Assembly: GCA_948602995.1 (NCBI GenBank)
Contig: CAPEBR010000020.1
Span: 7,036 to 71,035 of the forward strand
Direction of reading: 5' to 3'
Source: an uncultured Dorea sp.
GTDB lineage: Bacteria; Bacillota; Clostridia; Lachnospirales; Lachnospiraceae
DNA length: 64,000 nt
Part shown: in pieces, positions 7,174-15,678 of the stretch
How positions within the stretch are numbered: the first letter of the stretch is position 1
How the letters are laid out: each line of letters starts with the position of its first letter
Made by a program: the position numbers and the translations under genes
The notes under the pieces: generated by a model
What the model was told of the DNA's origin: nothing
The model's input: the letters and a program-made list of their open reading frames with translations, nothing else
The model's database searches: none

Positions 7174-9810
7174 TCATGCTGTCGGATTATCCGGCGTTGG
7201 ATTATCCGGCGTTGGATCCGGTGTCGGAGTAGGAGTAGGCGTTGGATCCGGTGTAGGCGTTGGATCCGGTGTAGGCGTTGGAGTAGGCGTTGGATCCGGT
7301 TCTGGTTCTGGATCATCACCGCCATCGTCACCGCCGTCGTCATCCTCGGGCTTCTTCTTGTCATCCTCAGGCTTCTTCTTGTCATCCTCAGGCTTTTTCT
7401 TATCGTCATCGTCTTCTTCGTCTTCGACATCTTTTCCGTCAGCACCCTTTATACCATAATGTCCGGGACATGCGGTATTCGGTACAGAACCTTTTGCAAA
7501 GTACTCTGTAATTGTCGGGCATTTTCCAGCTACGGCAAGATGACCGGTGTACTTGCAGACCGTTTTCTTCTCAACAGAATTCGGCATCTTAAATTCTTTT
7601 TCTTCTAGATTCTCATGAATTTGGCTCATAACACTTTTCCACAGGGTAAGGTGATATCCTGTGTCGCTTAGAGCCTTATTGTCATCATAGCCGCCCCATA
7701 CAGTACAGATATAATAGGGGGTGTATCCGGCGAACCACACGTCCTTATCCGAATTGTCTTCATTTGTTGAAGTACCGGTTTTTCCGGCTACAGGCATATT
7801 ATTCAGCCGGGCCTGGGTTCCGGTACCGCTTTCCACTACAGTCTGCATTGCGCTTGTGAGCAGATAAGCTGTACTGTCCTGGAGAGCCTGATGGCTGTCT
7901 GGAGTTCCGTCTAAGAGGACATTGCCGTCATGATCAAGAACCTTTGAATATAAAGTGGGTCTGTTATAGACTCCCTCGTTTGCAATCGCAGCGAAAGCGC
8001 CGCACATCTCATAATTATAGACGCCGTCAACAATACCGCCCAGTGCAGTAGACTGTACAAGGTCAGATACCTCACCGTATCCATCTATATACCGGCTCTT
8101 TACAAGAGTCGTAATTCCAAGATCCTTACATGCATCGTACCCGACCTCCGGGGTGATCTCAGTGAACATCTTAACTGCGCATACGTTTGCAGAATCCTTA
8201 ATCGCATTACGGATGGTCATATCACCGCGGTAGCTTCCGCCCCACCAGTTTTTGACATACTGACCGCTGTCGTATTTAAATGGTTCATCGCGGATCAGTG
8301 TGGCGAGGGTTTCCCCGCAGGAATCAAGGGCGGCTGCATAGACAGCGAGGATCTTAAAACAGGATCCGGGCTGTCTTGTAGAACCCTTGTAGGCACGGTT
8401 CAGGGAGAGACTCGTCTTTTTCTTGCCCCTTCCGCCGACCATGGCTTTTACTTCACCGGTATGCTGGTCCATGAGTGTAAGAGAAGCCTGAGGCTGTGGG
8501 GTAATGTTAATTACTTCGTCATACGTATCCCCGTCCTGGGTAATAGTAGACTTCCATTCCTTGATGGCCTTCTTTGCGGCATCCTTACTGGAGAAGACCA
8601 GTCCCTGTTTATCGCCGTGCTCTTCCTTCATATAATTCTTGATATTTCCAGACCCATAGTTTTCTATGGAGCCGTCAGCCCGGGTGACAGTCAGGGCATA
8701 ATCAAGACCATATTCCTTCAGGGCAGGATAATTCTCGTCATTATTCATCTCTTTATCACAGATCTTCTGCATCTTCAGATTCTGTGTAGAATAAATGCTT
8801 AAGCCTCCGCTGTACACAGCGTTATAGGCCTGCGTCTCGGTAAAGCCGCACTGCTCCTGCAGATCCTCCATAACCTGGTCTGAGAGAGCATCTACAAAAT
8901 AGCTGTAAGGGGTTGATTTTTCAGCGGCAGCATTTACCTTCTGAACTCTTGAGTATACATCATCCGCAACAGCCTCTTCATAGGCAGACTTGTCAATATA
9001 ACCCTGCTCCAGCATCTTTTTCAGTACTTCATCCCGGCGGTCCTTGTTGTCCTCCGGATTTGTTACTGGATTCAGGACAGCCGGACTCTGTGCAATACCC
9101 GCAATGGTCGCACACTCGGACAGATTCAGCTCAGATACATCCTTGTTAAAATACCTCTTGGCTGCGGACTGCACGCCAAGGGCGTTCTGTCCGAGATTGA
9201 TTGTATTCATATAGCTCTCAAGAATCTCATCCTTACTCATCTGCTTTTCGATATCCAACGCAAGGAATTGCTCCTGAATTTTACGTTTCAGTCTGTCGTA
9301 GAATGTCTTTTCTTCTGTAAACTGGGGGAAGATATTATTCTTAATCAGCTGCTGCGTCAGAGTACTTGCACCCTCAGAAAAGCTTCCGGAAGTAAGGCCC
9401 TTCACAGCCGCACGGGCAATACCCTGTGGATCAATCCCGCTGTGTCTGTAAAAACGCTCGTCTTCAATCGCAACAAAAGCATGCTGCATATCCACCGGAA
9501 TCTCATCAATCGTCCGATAGATCCGGTTCGCCCCTTCATTCACAAACCGTCCGGTCTCCGTCTTATCATCGTCAGCATATACAATCGTAGTAAATCCTTT
9601 CGGTCCGACCTGAGATGGGGACACCTCAGGAGAATCATCAATAATATTCTTTACAAATAATCCGCCGCCAATTACACCGACTACTCCAATTACAATAATG
9701 CATAGGAGAAAAGCTTTAAACAACCGGAAACCAACACGTTTCCCCTGCATTGAAGCCTTGGAAGTAATCTGCTTCTGTCTCTGGGCGGCCTGCCTTTTAC
9801 CATAATTCAT
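7174..9810 (-). CDS. Class A penicillin-binding protein (PBP1A type)
   Basis: Bifunctional peptidoglycan synthase: an N-terminal glycosyltransferase polymerises lipid II and a transpeptidase cross-links stem peptides. From ATG 9810 (AAGGAGG nine bases upstream; a GTG six bases earlier is too close to it) the protein is 878 residues. Seen in order: a cationic cytoplasmic tail, one membrane helix near 27-55, the GT51 motif EDERFYRHSG, the transpeptidase serine motif STRQPGSCFK, an SAN motif, and GKTGTS. The last ~110 residues are low-complexity: acidic/lysine repeats (KKPEDD) and then Pro-Thr-Asp repeats, probably a wall-spanning tail. The Thr/Pro repeat DNA may vary in copy number. Confidence 0.94.
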   Translation of the reverse strand: MNYGKRQAAQRQKQITSKASMQGKRVGFRLFKAFLLCIIVIGVVGVIGGGLFVKNIIDDSPEVSPSQVGPKGFTTIVYADDDKTETGRFVNEGANRIYRTIDEIPVDMQHAFVAIEDERFYRHSGIDPQGIARAAVKGLTSGSFSEGASTLTQQLIKNNIFPQFTEEKTFYDRLKRKIQEQFLALDIEKQMSKDEILESYMNTINLGQNALGVQSAAKRYFNKDVSELNLSECATIAGIAQSPAVLNPVTNPEDNKDRRDEVLKKMLEQGYIDKSAYEEAVADDVYSRVQKVNAAAEKSTPYSYFVDALSDQVMEDLQEQCGFTETQAYNAVYSGGLSIYSTQNLKMQKICDKEMNNDENYPALKEYGLDYALTVTRADGSIENYGSGNIKNYMKEEHGDKQGLVFSSKDAAKKAIKEWKSTITQDGDTYDEVINITPQPQASLTLMDQHTGEVKAMVGGRGKKKTSLSLNRAYKGSTRQPGSCFKILAVYAAALDSCGETLATLIRDEPFKYDSGQYVKNWWGGSYRGDMTIRNAIKDSANVCAVKMFTEITPEVGYDACKDLGITTLVKSRYIDGYGEVSDLVQSTALGGIVDGVYNYEMCGAFAAIANEGVYNRPTLYSKVLDHDGNVLLDGTPDSHQALQDSTAYLLTSAMQTVVESGTGTQARLNNMPVAGKTGTSTNEDNSDKDVWFAGYTPYYICTVWGGYDDNKALSDTGYHLTLWKSVMSQIHENLEEKEFKMPNSVEKKTVCKYTGHLAVAGKCPTITEYFAKGSVPNTACPGHYGIKGADGKDVEDEEDDDDKKKPEDDKKKPEDDKKKPEDDDGGDDGGDDPEPEPDPTPTPTPTPDPTPTPDPTPTPTPTPDPTPDNPTPDNPTA

Positions 9811-9964
9811 AAGCACCTGCCTCCTTTATACGAGGACATTATAACAAATAAGAAGATTGAAATAAAGAAAAAAATGAAATCTTCATATTTTAGTAGGAAA
9901 ATCTTAAGAAATTCGATATAATAATATGTAAAATATTGTAATTATTCGTGGAAAGGAAAACATC

Positions 9965-10627
9965 ATGTTACAAGAATCACGAACCGGATTTAAAACAATC
10001 TATGAAAACGGAGAAGGAGAGGTCATAGAAAAAAAATCCCGTTTCATAGCCATCACAGCTCCGGTACAGAGCGAAGAAGAAGCACTTGCCTTCCTGGAAT
10101 CCATCCGCAAGAAGTACTGGGATGCAAGGCATCACTGCTATGCATACATTCTTGGTGAGAAAAAAGACATTAGGCGTATGAGCGATGACGGCGAGCCAAC
10201 CGGAACCGCAGGGAAACCCATCCTGGATCTGATCGAAGGAGGAGACCTGACGAATACCATCATTGTAGTAACCCGCTACTTCGGAGGAACCCTCCTTGGA
10301 ACAGGAGGACTGGCCCGCGCCTACTCATCCGCCGCCCGCGCCGCCCTTGCCGCTGCCGTCATCATAACAAAAATTCCAGGACAAAGTCTCCACATCACCA
10401 CCGACTACACTGCCCTCGGAAAAATCCAGCACCTCCTGGCAGCCCGGGGAGTCCACACCCTTGCCACTGACTACACCGACAAAGTATCCCTGGAAATCCT
10501 CGTCCCGGCAGAAGAAATTTCCACCCTCACCACCGTCCTCACCGAAGCCACCAACGCCAAAGCCGAAATCCACCCCGGCGCCCCTCGCTGGTACACCCAG
10601 ATCAACAACCAAATCCACCTGTTTTAA
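9965..10627 (+). CDS. YigZ/IMPACT family protein
   Basis: 220-residue protein of the UPF0029/IMPACT family. The N-terminal half carries the family signature around residues 55-120 (ARHHCYAY, SDDGEPTGTAGKP and VVTRYFGGTLLGTGGL). The C-terminal half is the small ferredoxin-like domain. Its molecular role in bacteria is unsettled; IMPACT proteins in eukaryotes modulate the Gcn2 pathway. GGAAAGGAAA precedes ATG 9965. From about codon 110 onward codons end predominantly in C, unlike neighbouring genes. It is followed by two structured repeat elements. Confidence 0.92.
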   Translation: MLQESRTGFKTIYENGEGEVIEKKSRFIAITAPVQSEEEALAFLESIRKKYWDARHHCYAYILGEKKDIRRMSDDGEPTGTAGKPILDLIEGGDLTNTIIVVTRYFGGTLLGTGGLARAYSSAARAALAAAVIITKIPGQSLHITTDYTALGKIQHLLAARGVHTLATDYTDKVSLEILVPAEEISTLTTVLTEATNAKAEIHPGAPRWYTQINNQIHLF

Positions 10628-10673
10628 CCCCAAGGCCGAAGCCCCGGAAGCTTTCCCCACAACAGAAGCCCCC

Positions 10674-10792
10674 AGAGCGTGTTTGAAAATTCATTCCTAC
10701 AATCTGCAGCCCGCTACATCTCCTGAACCCAGCATAAAATCTGATGCAAACTGGGACGACATCTTGCAGAAAGCAATTTTCAAACACGCTCT
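10674..10792. repeat. 119-bp miniature element with perfect 18-bp inverted ends
   Basis: AGAGCGTGTTTGAAAATT (10674-10691) is matched exactly in reverse complement at 10775-10792. The interior has no open frame of note but contains a CCCAG...CTGGG hairpin. No clear target duplication is visible. The design resembles a MITE or other non-autonomous palindromic element. It occupies the first part of the 479-base gap between yigZ and hpf. Confidence 0.75.
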
Positions 10793-10830
10793 AGAAACTT
10801 CCGCATCCACTCCCCTCCCTTCCAGCGTAC

Positions 10831-11098
10831 GAAGGAAAACAGGAGCAGCACCTCCACTGCCGGCGGGATGGCGTTCAGAAACGGCTGTAACAATTTGAGA
10901 ATGAAAAGCGGCCCGGATATTGGACCACAGCCTGTATTACAAATACAGGCTGTGAGGACAGGCTGAGGTGAGAATTTATCCAAAATTCTCACCGAATCTG
11001 TCCGGTGTCCAATATCCGGGCTGCTCTTTCATTCCACAAATTGTCAGCCATTTCTGTGCCATCCCGCCGGCAGTGGAGGTGCTGCTCCGTCCTCCTTC
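10831..11098. repeat. 268-bp branched palindrome (long stem with two inner hairpins)
   Basis: The arms 10831-10925 and 11007-11098 are reverse complements over almost their full length, including an uninterrupted run of about 31 bases (10842-10872 with 11058-11088). Inside are two further hairpins: CACAGCCTGTATT (10926-10938) with its exact complement (10942-10954), and GGTGAGAATTT (10967-10977) with AAATTCTCACC (10983-10993), the second enclosed by GGACAG/CTGTCC. The whole could fold as a T-shaped RNA or DNA cruciform. No gene is supported here on either strand. Confidence 0.75.
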
Positions 11099-11106
11099 AC
11101 ATCCCC

Positions 11107-11640
11107 CTAAGAGAATTCCGGCTCAATCAACCCAAAGGTGCCGTCTTTCCTGCGGTACACCACGCATACTTCATCTGTCTCTGCATTACAGAATACAAAG
11201 AAGCTGTGTCCCAGAAGCTCCATCTGCACGCATGCATCCTCCGGGAACATAGGCTTAATTCCGAACTTCTTCGACCGTACAATCTTAATATCCCCGTCAT
11301 CATAAGCCTCTTCCGCCTCAAAGAGCTCCTCATTAAAATTATTACCCTCCTGATGTCTTGCAATCAGTTTGTTTTTATATTTTCTAAGCTGGCGTTCAAT
11401 TACCTCCTCTACCAGGTCAATCGATACATACATATCCGTGCTTTCCTGCTCAGAGCGGATAATATTGCCCTTTACAGGAATCGTTACCTCAATCTTCTGG
11501 TGTTCCCTCTGCACACTTAAAGTTACATGAATTTCCGTGTCAGGAGTAAAATACCTTTCAAGTTTTCCAAGCTTGTGCTCTACGGTTTCTTTTAAGCTAG
11601 GTGTTACATCAATGTTCTTTCCTACGATGATAAATTTCAT
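11107..11640 (-). CDS. hpf: Long-form ribosome hibernation promoting factor
   Basis: Binds the decoding region of the 30S subunit in stationary phase and, in the long form, pairs 70S ribosomes into inactive 100S dimers. From ATG 11640 (MKFIIVGKNIDVTPSLKETV, AAAGGAG ten bases upstream) it has 177 residues: an N-terminal S30AE domain of about 100 residues, an acidic linker, and the C-terminal dimerisation domain (residues about 125-177, with the KFGIKPMFPEDACVQMELLGH segment split around the linker end). Length fits the long Firmicutes form. An upstream ATG at 11661 is possible but overlaps the ribosome binding site. Confidence 0.95.
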   Translation of the reverse strand: MKFIIVGKNIDVTPSLKETVEHKLGKLERYFTPDTEIHVTLSVQREHQKIEVTIPVKGNIIRSEQESTDMYVSIDLVEEVIERQLRKYKNKLIARHQEGNNFNEELFEAEEAYDDGDIKIVRSKKFGIKPMFPEDACVQMELLGHSFFVFCNAETDEVCVVYRRKDGTFGLIEPEFS

Positions 11641-11767
11641 ATATGCCCAACTCCTTTTCATATATTTTTCAGAGAGAGTATAGTCTGACAACTTATTAAC
11701 AGACTACAGATCTTTCTGATATATCCAGTATAGCACGTTTGGATGCTAATGTATAGAACAGATTGCC

Positions 11768-12679
11768 TCAATTTTGGGAAAATTTGCTATGAACTCCTTT
11801 TTGTACTTTACTGAATAAAAATGGATAGAAAACAAGCACCCATAATACCAGTATAAAATATTCGAGAGCCTTTGCCAGGATGGAACTGCCTGTAAAAGAA
11901 GAGAGGGCTGACTTCAGGAGAAGTGCGCAGGCAAGACCTGCGGCAAGCTTTAAGAGCTGGCCCGGGAGGGAAAGGCCGCCGGTATTAAAATTCATATGGC
12001 TGCGCTCCACATAATATCCTGCGGCAAAGCCAAGACCTGCACCGGAAGCTTTCAGGCAGTCTGCGGCATATCTTGCTTCCAGCGTGCCGTCCGTGTGCAG
12101 AATCAGCGCATAGGCACAGACAGCCAGAGAGAGTGCGGCAAGTACTCCTGAGATCAGCGCCGGACTGGTGCTTCCTGACAGCAGGTGATCTTGGAAATGC
12201 CACAGAATCCAGGAAATCATAAGGGAAATCCCCATTGCCGTGAGTACATCTTTCGGAGTGTGGCATCCAAGGTACATTCTGGAAAAGCCGATGAGGAAAA
12301 AGGAAAGGACACATAAAAGTTTTACCCAGATACGTCTGCACTTAAGCGCCAGCGGAAAGAAGAGGCATACAGCCCCCTGTGTGTGTCCGCTGGGAAAGGA
12401 GTACCCGGTTGCGCCGGGAATGGCGCTTTCTACTGCATGAAATTCCGGATCCAGGATCCAGGGCCTGGGGATGCGGAAAGTAATCTTCAGCGTCTGCACG
12501 CACAGACCGGCGGTGAAGTACGTAAAGCCCAGAAGATAAGCAAAGCGCTTATCCACGCACCAGTAAAGGGCGCAGATAACCGCTATAAGAATGATTTCCT
12601 GTCCGAAATAGGTGATAAACTGCATACATTTGTCAAGAAAAGGGGTACGTATTCCCTCTAACATCCATAAAAATCTCAT
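11768..12679 (-). CDS. PAP2-family membrane phosphatase
   Basis: 303-residue integral membrane protein with the three PAP2 phosphatase motifs: K-x6-RP (KITFRIPRP, near 67), PSGH (near 96), and SR-x5-H-x3-D (SRMYLGCHTPKD, near 133). Several hydrophobic helices surround them. Such enzymes hydrolyse phosphatidic acid, undecaprenyl pyrophosphate or related lipids on the outer face of the membrane; the substrate is not evident. Its ATG overlaps the typA stop in an ATGA arrangement, so it is probably translated by coupling to typA. The C-terminal ~120 residues add extra membrane helices beyond the catalytic core. Confidence 0.9.
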   Translation of the reverse strand: MRFLWMLEGIRTPFLDKCMQFITYFGQEIILIAVICALYWCVDKRFAYLLGFTYFTAGLCVQTLKITFRIPRPWILDPEFHAVESAIPGATGYSFPSGHTQGAVCLFFPLALKCRRIWVKLLCVLSFFLIGFSRMYLGCHTPKDVLTAMGISLMISWILWHFQDHLLSGSTSPALISGVLAALSLAVCAYALILHTDGTLEARYAADCLKASGAGLGFAAGYYVERSHMNFNTGGLSLPGQLLKLAAGLACALLLKSALSSFTGSSILAKALEYFILVLWVLVFYPFLFSKVQKGVHSKFSQN

Positions 12680-14502
12680 GACCGGTTTCCTCGTTTTCTC
12701 ATCTTAGGATCAAGAATCTTCTTACGGATTCTTAAGGATTTCGGAGTTACCTCTAACAGTTCATCTGTATCAATAAAATCCAGTGCCTCTTCAAGACTCA
12801 GGATCCTGGGCGTGGTCAGCCTGAGTGCTTCGTCCGCGCTGGAGGAACGGGTATTGGTAAGATGCTTTGTCTTGCAGATATTTACTTCAATGTCATCTGT
12901 CTTGGCATTTTCACCAATGACCATGCCAGAGTAAACCTTTTCACCGGGACCGATAAACAGAGTTCCCCGCTCCTGGGCGCTGAACAGTCCGTAGGTAACA
13001 GACTCTCCGGTCTCAAATGCAATCAGGGATCCCTGTTTGCGGTACTGGATATCGCCTTTGTAGGGCTCATAACCGTCAAATGCTGTATTCATGATCCCGT
13101 TTCCCTTCGTGTCTGTTAAGAATTCTCCGCGGTAGCCGATCAGGCCTCTTGCAGGGATTTTGAACTCCAGACGGGTATAGCCGCCGTTGGAAGTCCCCAT
13201 GTTGGTAAGTTCCCCCTTGCGCTGGCTCAGCTTTTCAATGATGGTTCCTGTGAACTCATCCGGCACGTCAATATAGGCGGCTTCCACAGGCTCTAAGAGC
13301 CTGCCCTTTTCATCTTTCCGATACAGCACCTCTGCTTTGCTGACAGCAAACTCATAGCCCTCCCTGCGCATATTTTCAATGAGGACAGACAGATGGAGTT
13401 CCCCGCGCCCGGATACCTTAAAGCTGTCTGTACTGTCAGATTCCTCCACCCGCAGGCTGACATCTGTATTGAGCTCCCGGAACAGACGGTCTCTTAAATG
13501 GCGTGAAGTGACATATTTTCCCTCAAGTCCTGCAAAGGGGCTGTCATTTACATTGAACTGCATGGCGATTGTTGGCTCAGAGATCTTCTGAAACGGTATT
13601 GCCGCCGGCTTTTCCGGGGAACAGATGGTATCTCCGATGGAGATGTCCGCAATTCCGGAAATCGCCACAATAGAGCCGATTGTAGCTTCTTTTACGTCTA
13701 TTTTGTTCAGCCCGTCAAATTCATATAACTTGCTGATGCGCACCTTCTCCATCCGGTCCGGATCATGCTCGTTTACAACGACTGCATCCATACCAACCCG
13801 GATGGTACCATTATCCACCTTGCCGACTCCGATACGTCCCACATATTCATTATAATCAATGGTACTGATCAGCACCTGCGTGTCTGCATCCGGATCCCCT
13901 TTTGGAGCCGGGATATAGTCAAGGATTGTCTCAAAAAGGGGCTTCATGTCATGCTCTTCATCTGTGAGATCCAGAACTGCCACGCCGGATTTTGCAGAGG
14001 CATAGACAAAGGGGCAGTCCAGCTGTTCATCTGAGGCGTCCAGGTCCATGAAGAGTTCCAGCACTTCGTCAATCACTTCATCAGGCCTTGCCTCGGGACG
14101 GTCAATCTTATTAATGCAGACAATAACCGGAAGACTAAGCTCCAGTGCTTTCCTGAGCACAAATTTTGTCTGGGGCATGGCTCCCTCAAAAGCATCCACC
14201 ACAAGAATGACGCCATTTACCATCTTGAGGACACGCTCAACCTCCCCGCCAAAATCCGCATGCCCCGGGGTGTCAATGATATTAATCTTCGTTCCCTTAT
14301 AGTAGACGGCAGTATTTTTAGAAAGAATGGTGATGCCGCGCTCCCGCTCAATATCATTGGAGTCCATAACACGCTCTTCCACTTCCTGATTTTCACGGAA
14401 TACACCGCTTTGCTTCAGCAATTCGTCCACAAGAGTGGTCTTGCCGTGGTCAACATGGGCGATAATTGCTATATTACGTACATCTTCACGTTTCGTTTTC
14501 AT
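12676..14502 (-). CDS. typA: Translational GTPase TypA/BipA
   Basis: Ribosome-binding GTPase related to EF-G, involved in 50S assembly and stress or low-temperature growth. The 608 residues show G1 AHVDHGKTT near 15, the ERERGITI switch I, G3 DTPGH near 76, G4 NKID near 131, domain II, two EF-G-like domains, and the BipA-specific C-terminal domain ending in KMRKRGNRS. The ATG at 14502 has GAAAAGGAAG upstream. It is divergent from the SSB-like gene with a 208-base gap and translationally coupled to the downstream phosphatase. Confidence 0.97.
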   Translation of the reverse strand: MKTKREDVRNIAIIAHVDHGKTTLVDELLKQSGVFRENQEVEERVMDSNDIERERGITILSKNTAVYYKGTKINIIDTPGHADFGGEVERVLKMVNGVILVVDAFEGAMPQTKFVLRKALELSLPVIVCINKIDRPEARPDEVIDEVLELFMDLDASDEQLDCPFVYASAKSGVAVLDLTDEEHDMKPLFETILDYIPAPKGDPDADTQVLISTIDYNEYVGRIGVGKVDNGTIRVGMDAVVVNEHDPDRMEKVRISKLYEFDGLNKIDVKEATIGSIVAISGIADISIGDTICSPEKPAAIPFQKISEPTIAMQFNVNDSPFAGLEGKYVTSRHLRDRLFRELNTDVSLRVEESDSTDSFKVSGRGELHLSVLIENMRREGYEFAVSKAEVLYRKDEKGRLLEPVEAAYIDVPDEFTGTIIEKLSQRKGELTNMGTSNGGYTRLEFKIPARGLIGYRGEFLTDTKGNGIMNTAFDGYEPYKGDIQYRKQGSLIAFETGESVTYGLFSAQERGTLFIGPGEKVYSGMVIGENAKTDDIEVNICKTKHLTNTRSSSADEALRLTTPRILSLEEALDFIDTDELLEVTPKSLRIRKKILDPKMRKRGNRS

Positions 14503-14710
14503 GTAAATCTTCCTTTTCTTTTTTTGAATTCAGTGGTACAATAGGTTACTATAAAAAATACCTTTTGACGCTTATCTTATAACTTTAATAGTGTATCACA
14601 ATTTTCAAAATTTACAAGATGTGAAAATAGTTGTTCTAAAAAAATGCATACGCTCATAGACTAATTAATGACCATGAAATACGCTTCAGAGGAAGGGAGA
14701 ATGTAAAATT

Positions 14711-15340
14711 ATGTCAGATAAGATTATTGAAAACAACCAGGTAACAATTATGGGAGAAGTTGCTTCTGAATTCACGTTCAGCCATGAGGTGTTCGGGGAG
14801 GGCTTCTACATGGTGGAGGTACTGGTACGGCGTCTGAGTAATTCTGAAGACAGAATTCCGCTCATGATATCCGAACGCCTGATTGATGTGTCACAGGACT
14901 ATACGGGAGAATTCATTATGGCAAGCGGACAGTTCCGCTCCTATAACCGGCACGATGAGCAAAAAAACCGGCTCGTATTATCCGTATTCGTAAGAGAAGT
15001 GTCGTTTATAGATGAGGAGCTGGACGGGGCGAAGACGAACAGCATCTTTCTGGACGGCTATATCTGCAAGCTGCCGGTATACAGGAAGACGCCGCTTGGA
15101 AGGGAGATTGCAGATTTGCTGATGGCTGTTAACAGGCCTTACGGGAAGTCGGATTATATACCATGTATCTGCTGGGGCAGGAATGCAAGGTTTGCCTCCG
15201 CGTTTGAGGTAGGCGAGCATGTGCAGATCTTTGGGAGAATTCAGAGCAGAACCTACATAAAGAAGCTGACGGAGACAGAATCACAGGAGCGTACTGCCTA
15301 TGAAGTATCAGTAAGCAAGCTTGAATGTATAGAAGGGTAA
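14711..15340 (+). CDS. SSB-like protein with two OB folds
   Basis: 209-residue protein that appears to contain two consecutive OB-fold modules. The first (about 10-98) has the outline NQVTIMGEV...VEVLVRRLS...SGQFRSYN. The second (about 108-205) is closer to ordinary SSB (FLDGYICKLPVYRKTPLGREIADLLMAV in two parts, then CICWGRNARFASAFEVG, then FGRIQSRTY). The usual acidic C-terminal tip of SSB is absent, so it is unlikely to be the main SSB. A role as an accessory single-stranded DNA or primosomal protein is inferred. GAGGAAGGGAG precedes ATG 14711. Confidence 0.75.
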   Translation: MSDKIIENNQVTIMGEVASEFTFSHEVFGEGFYMVEVLVRRLSNSEDRIPLMISERLIDVSQDYTGEFIMASGQFRSYNRHDEQKNRLVLSVFVREVSFIDEELDGAKTNSIFLDGYICKLPVYRKTPLGREIADLLMAVNRPYGKSDYIPCICWGRNARFASAFEVGEHVQIFGRIQSRTYIKKLTETESQERTAYEVSVSKLECIEG

Positions 15341-15346
15341 CGTTAC

Positions 15347-15392
15347 TATTCACGGCTCAGGAATGCGCGTAAGCTGCGCATTCCGTGAGAAT
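15347..15392. repeat. Partial copy of the GTTACTATTCACGG miniature element
   Basis: GTTACTATTCACGG starts at 15347 and the following ~40 bases, including the GGAATGCGC...GCGCATTCC hairpin, match the reverse complement of the end of the element at 49571-49715. A second matching patch, GTAAGAA-GTGATTCAGGAGTG in two parts, lies near 15547-15568. The other inverted end is missing, so this is a decayed or rearranged copy. With the dapA promoter and leader it fills the gap 15341-15678. Confidence 0.65.
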
Positions 15393-15447
15393 ATGACTCA
15401 GGAATTTGCAGCTGTTATATAGAAGGCTGGAAATTCAAAGACTTTCA

Positions 15448-15476
15448 TTGACATCCCATCCTGTTAATGTTAATAT
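15448..15476 (+). promoter_or_regulatory. Probable dapA promoter
   Basis: A consensus TTGACA (15448-15453), a 17-base spacer and TAATAT (15471-15476). It implies a leader of about 195 bases that contains several hairpins, including CTGCCgaaGGCAG near 15581 nested in a TGCAAAAA/TTTTTGCA stem. I could not match the leader to a lysine riboswitch. Confidence 0.7.
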
Positions 15477-15611
15477 TTTATTAACTATTCAGCAGGTCTG
15501 CGCAGGGTCTGTCCCCAGTGAAACGGGGTATTTGCTGCGCTGACTGTAAGAAAGTGATTCAGGAGTGCAAAAAACCCACTGCCGAAGGCAGTTCTCAATG
15601 GATTTTTGCAT

Positions 15612-15639
15612 GTAACTGTGAAGGTTACCGGGCAGTTAC
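15612..15639. repeat. Short dispersed repeat GTAACTGTGAAGG...CAGTTAC
   Basis: GTAACTG and CAGTTAC form a perfect 7-bp inverted repeat. It matches the copy before glk and the left half of the copy before tig. It lies about 40 bases upstream of the dapA start. Confidence 0.6.
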
Positions 15640-15678
15640 AAATTTTGATTAAAAGAAAAGCAGATCAGGAGGATGAAT

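Noticed and set aside
7180..7400. Regularly spaced GTTGGATCCGGTGT-like repeats resembling a CRISPR array
   Set aside because: They are in frame on the minus strand and encode the Pro-Thr/Asp tail of the penicillin-binding protein; there are no unique spacers.
10325..10992. Several open frames on both strands in the yigZ end and the repeat region
   Set aside because: They are proline/glycine-rich shadows created by C-rich codons and by the palindromic elements, without start signals.
15483..15678. Possible lysine riboswitch in the dapA leader
   Set aside because: Hairpins are present but the conserved lysine riboswitch core could not be matched. An Infernal search would decide.
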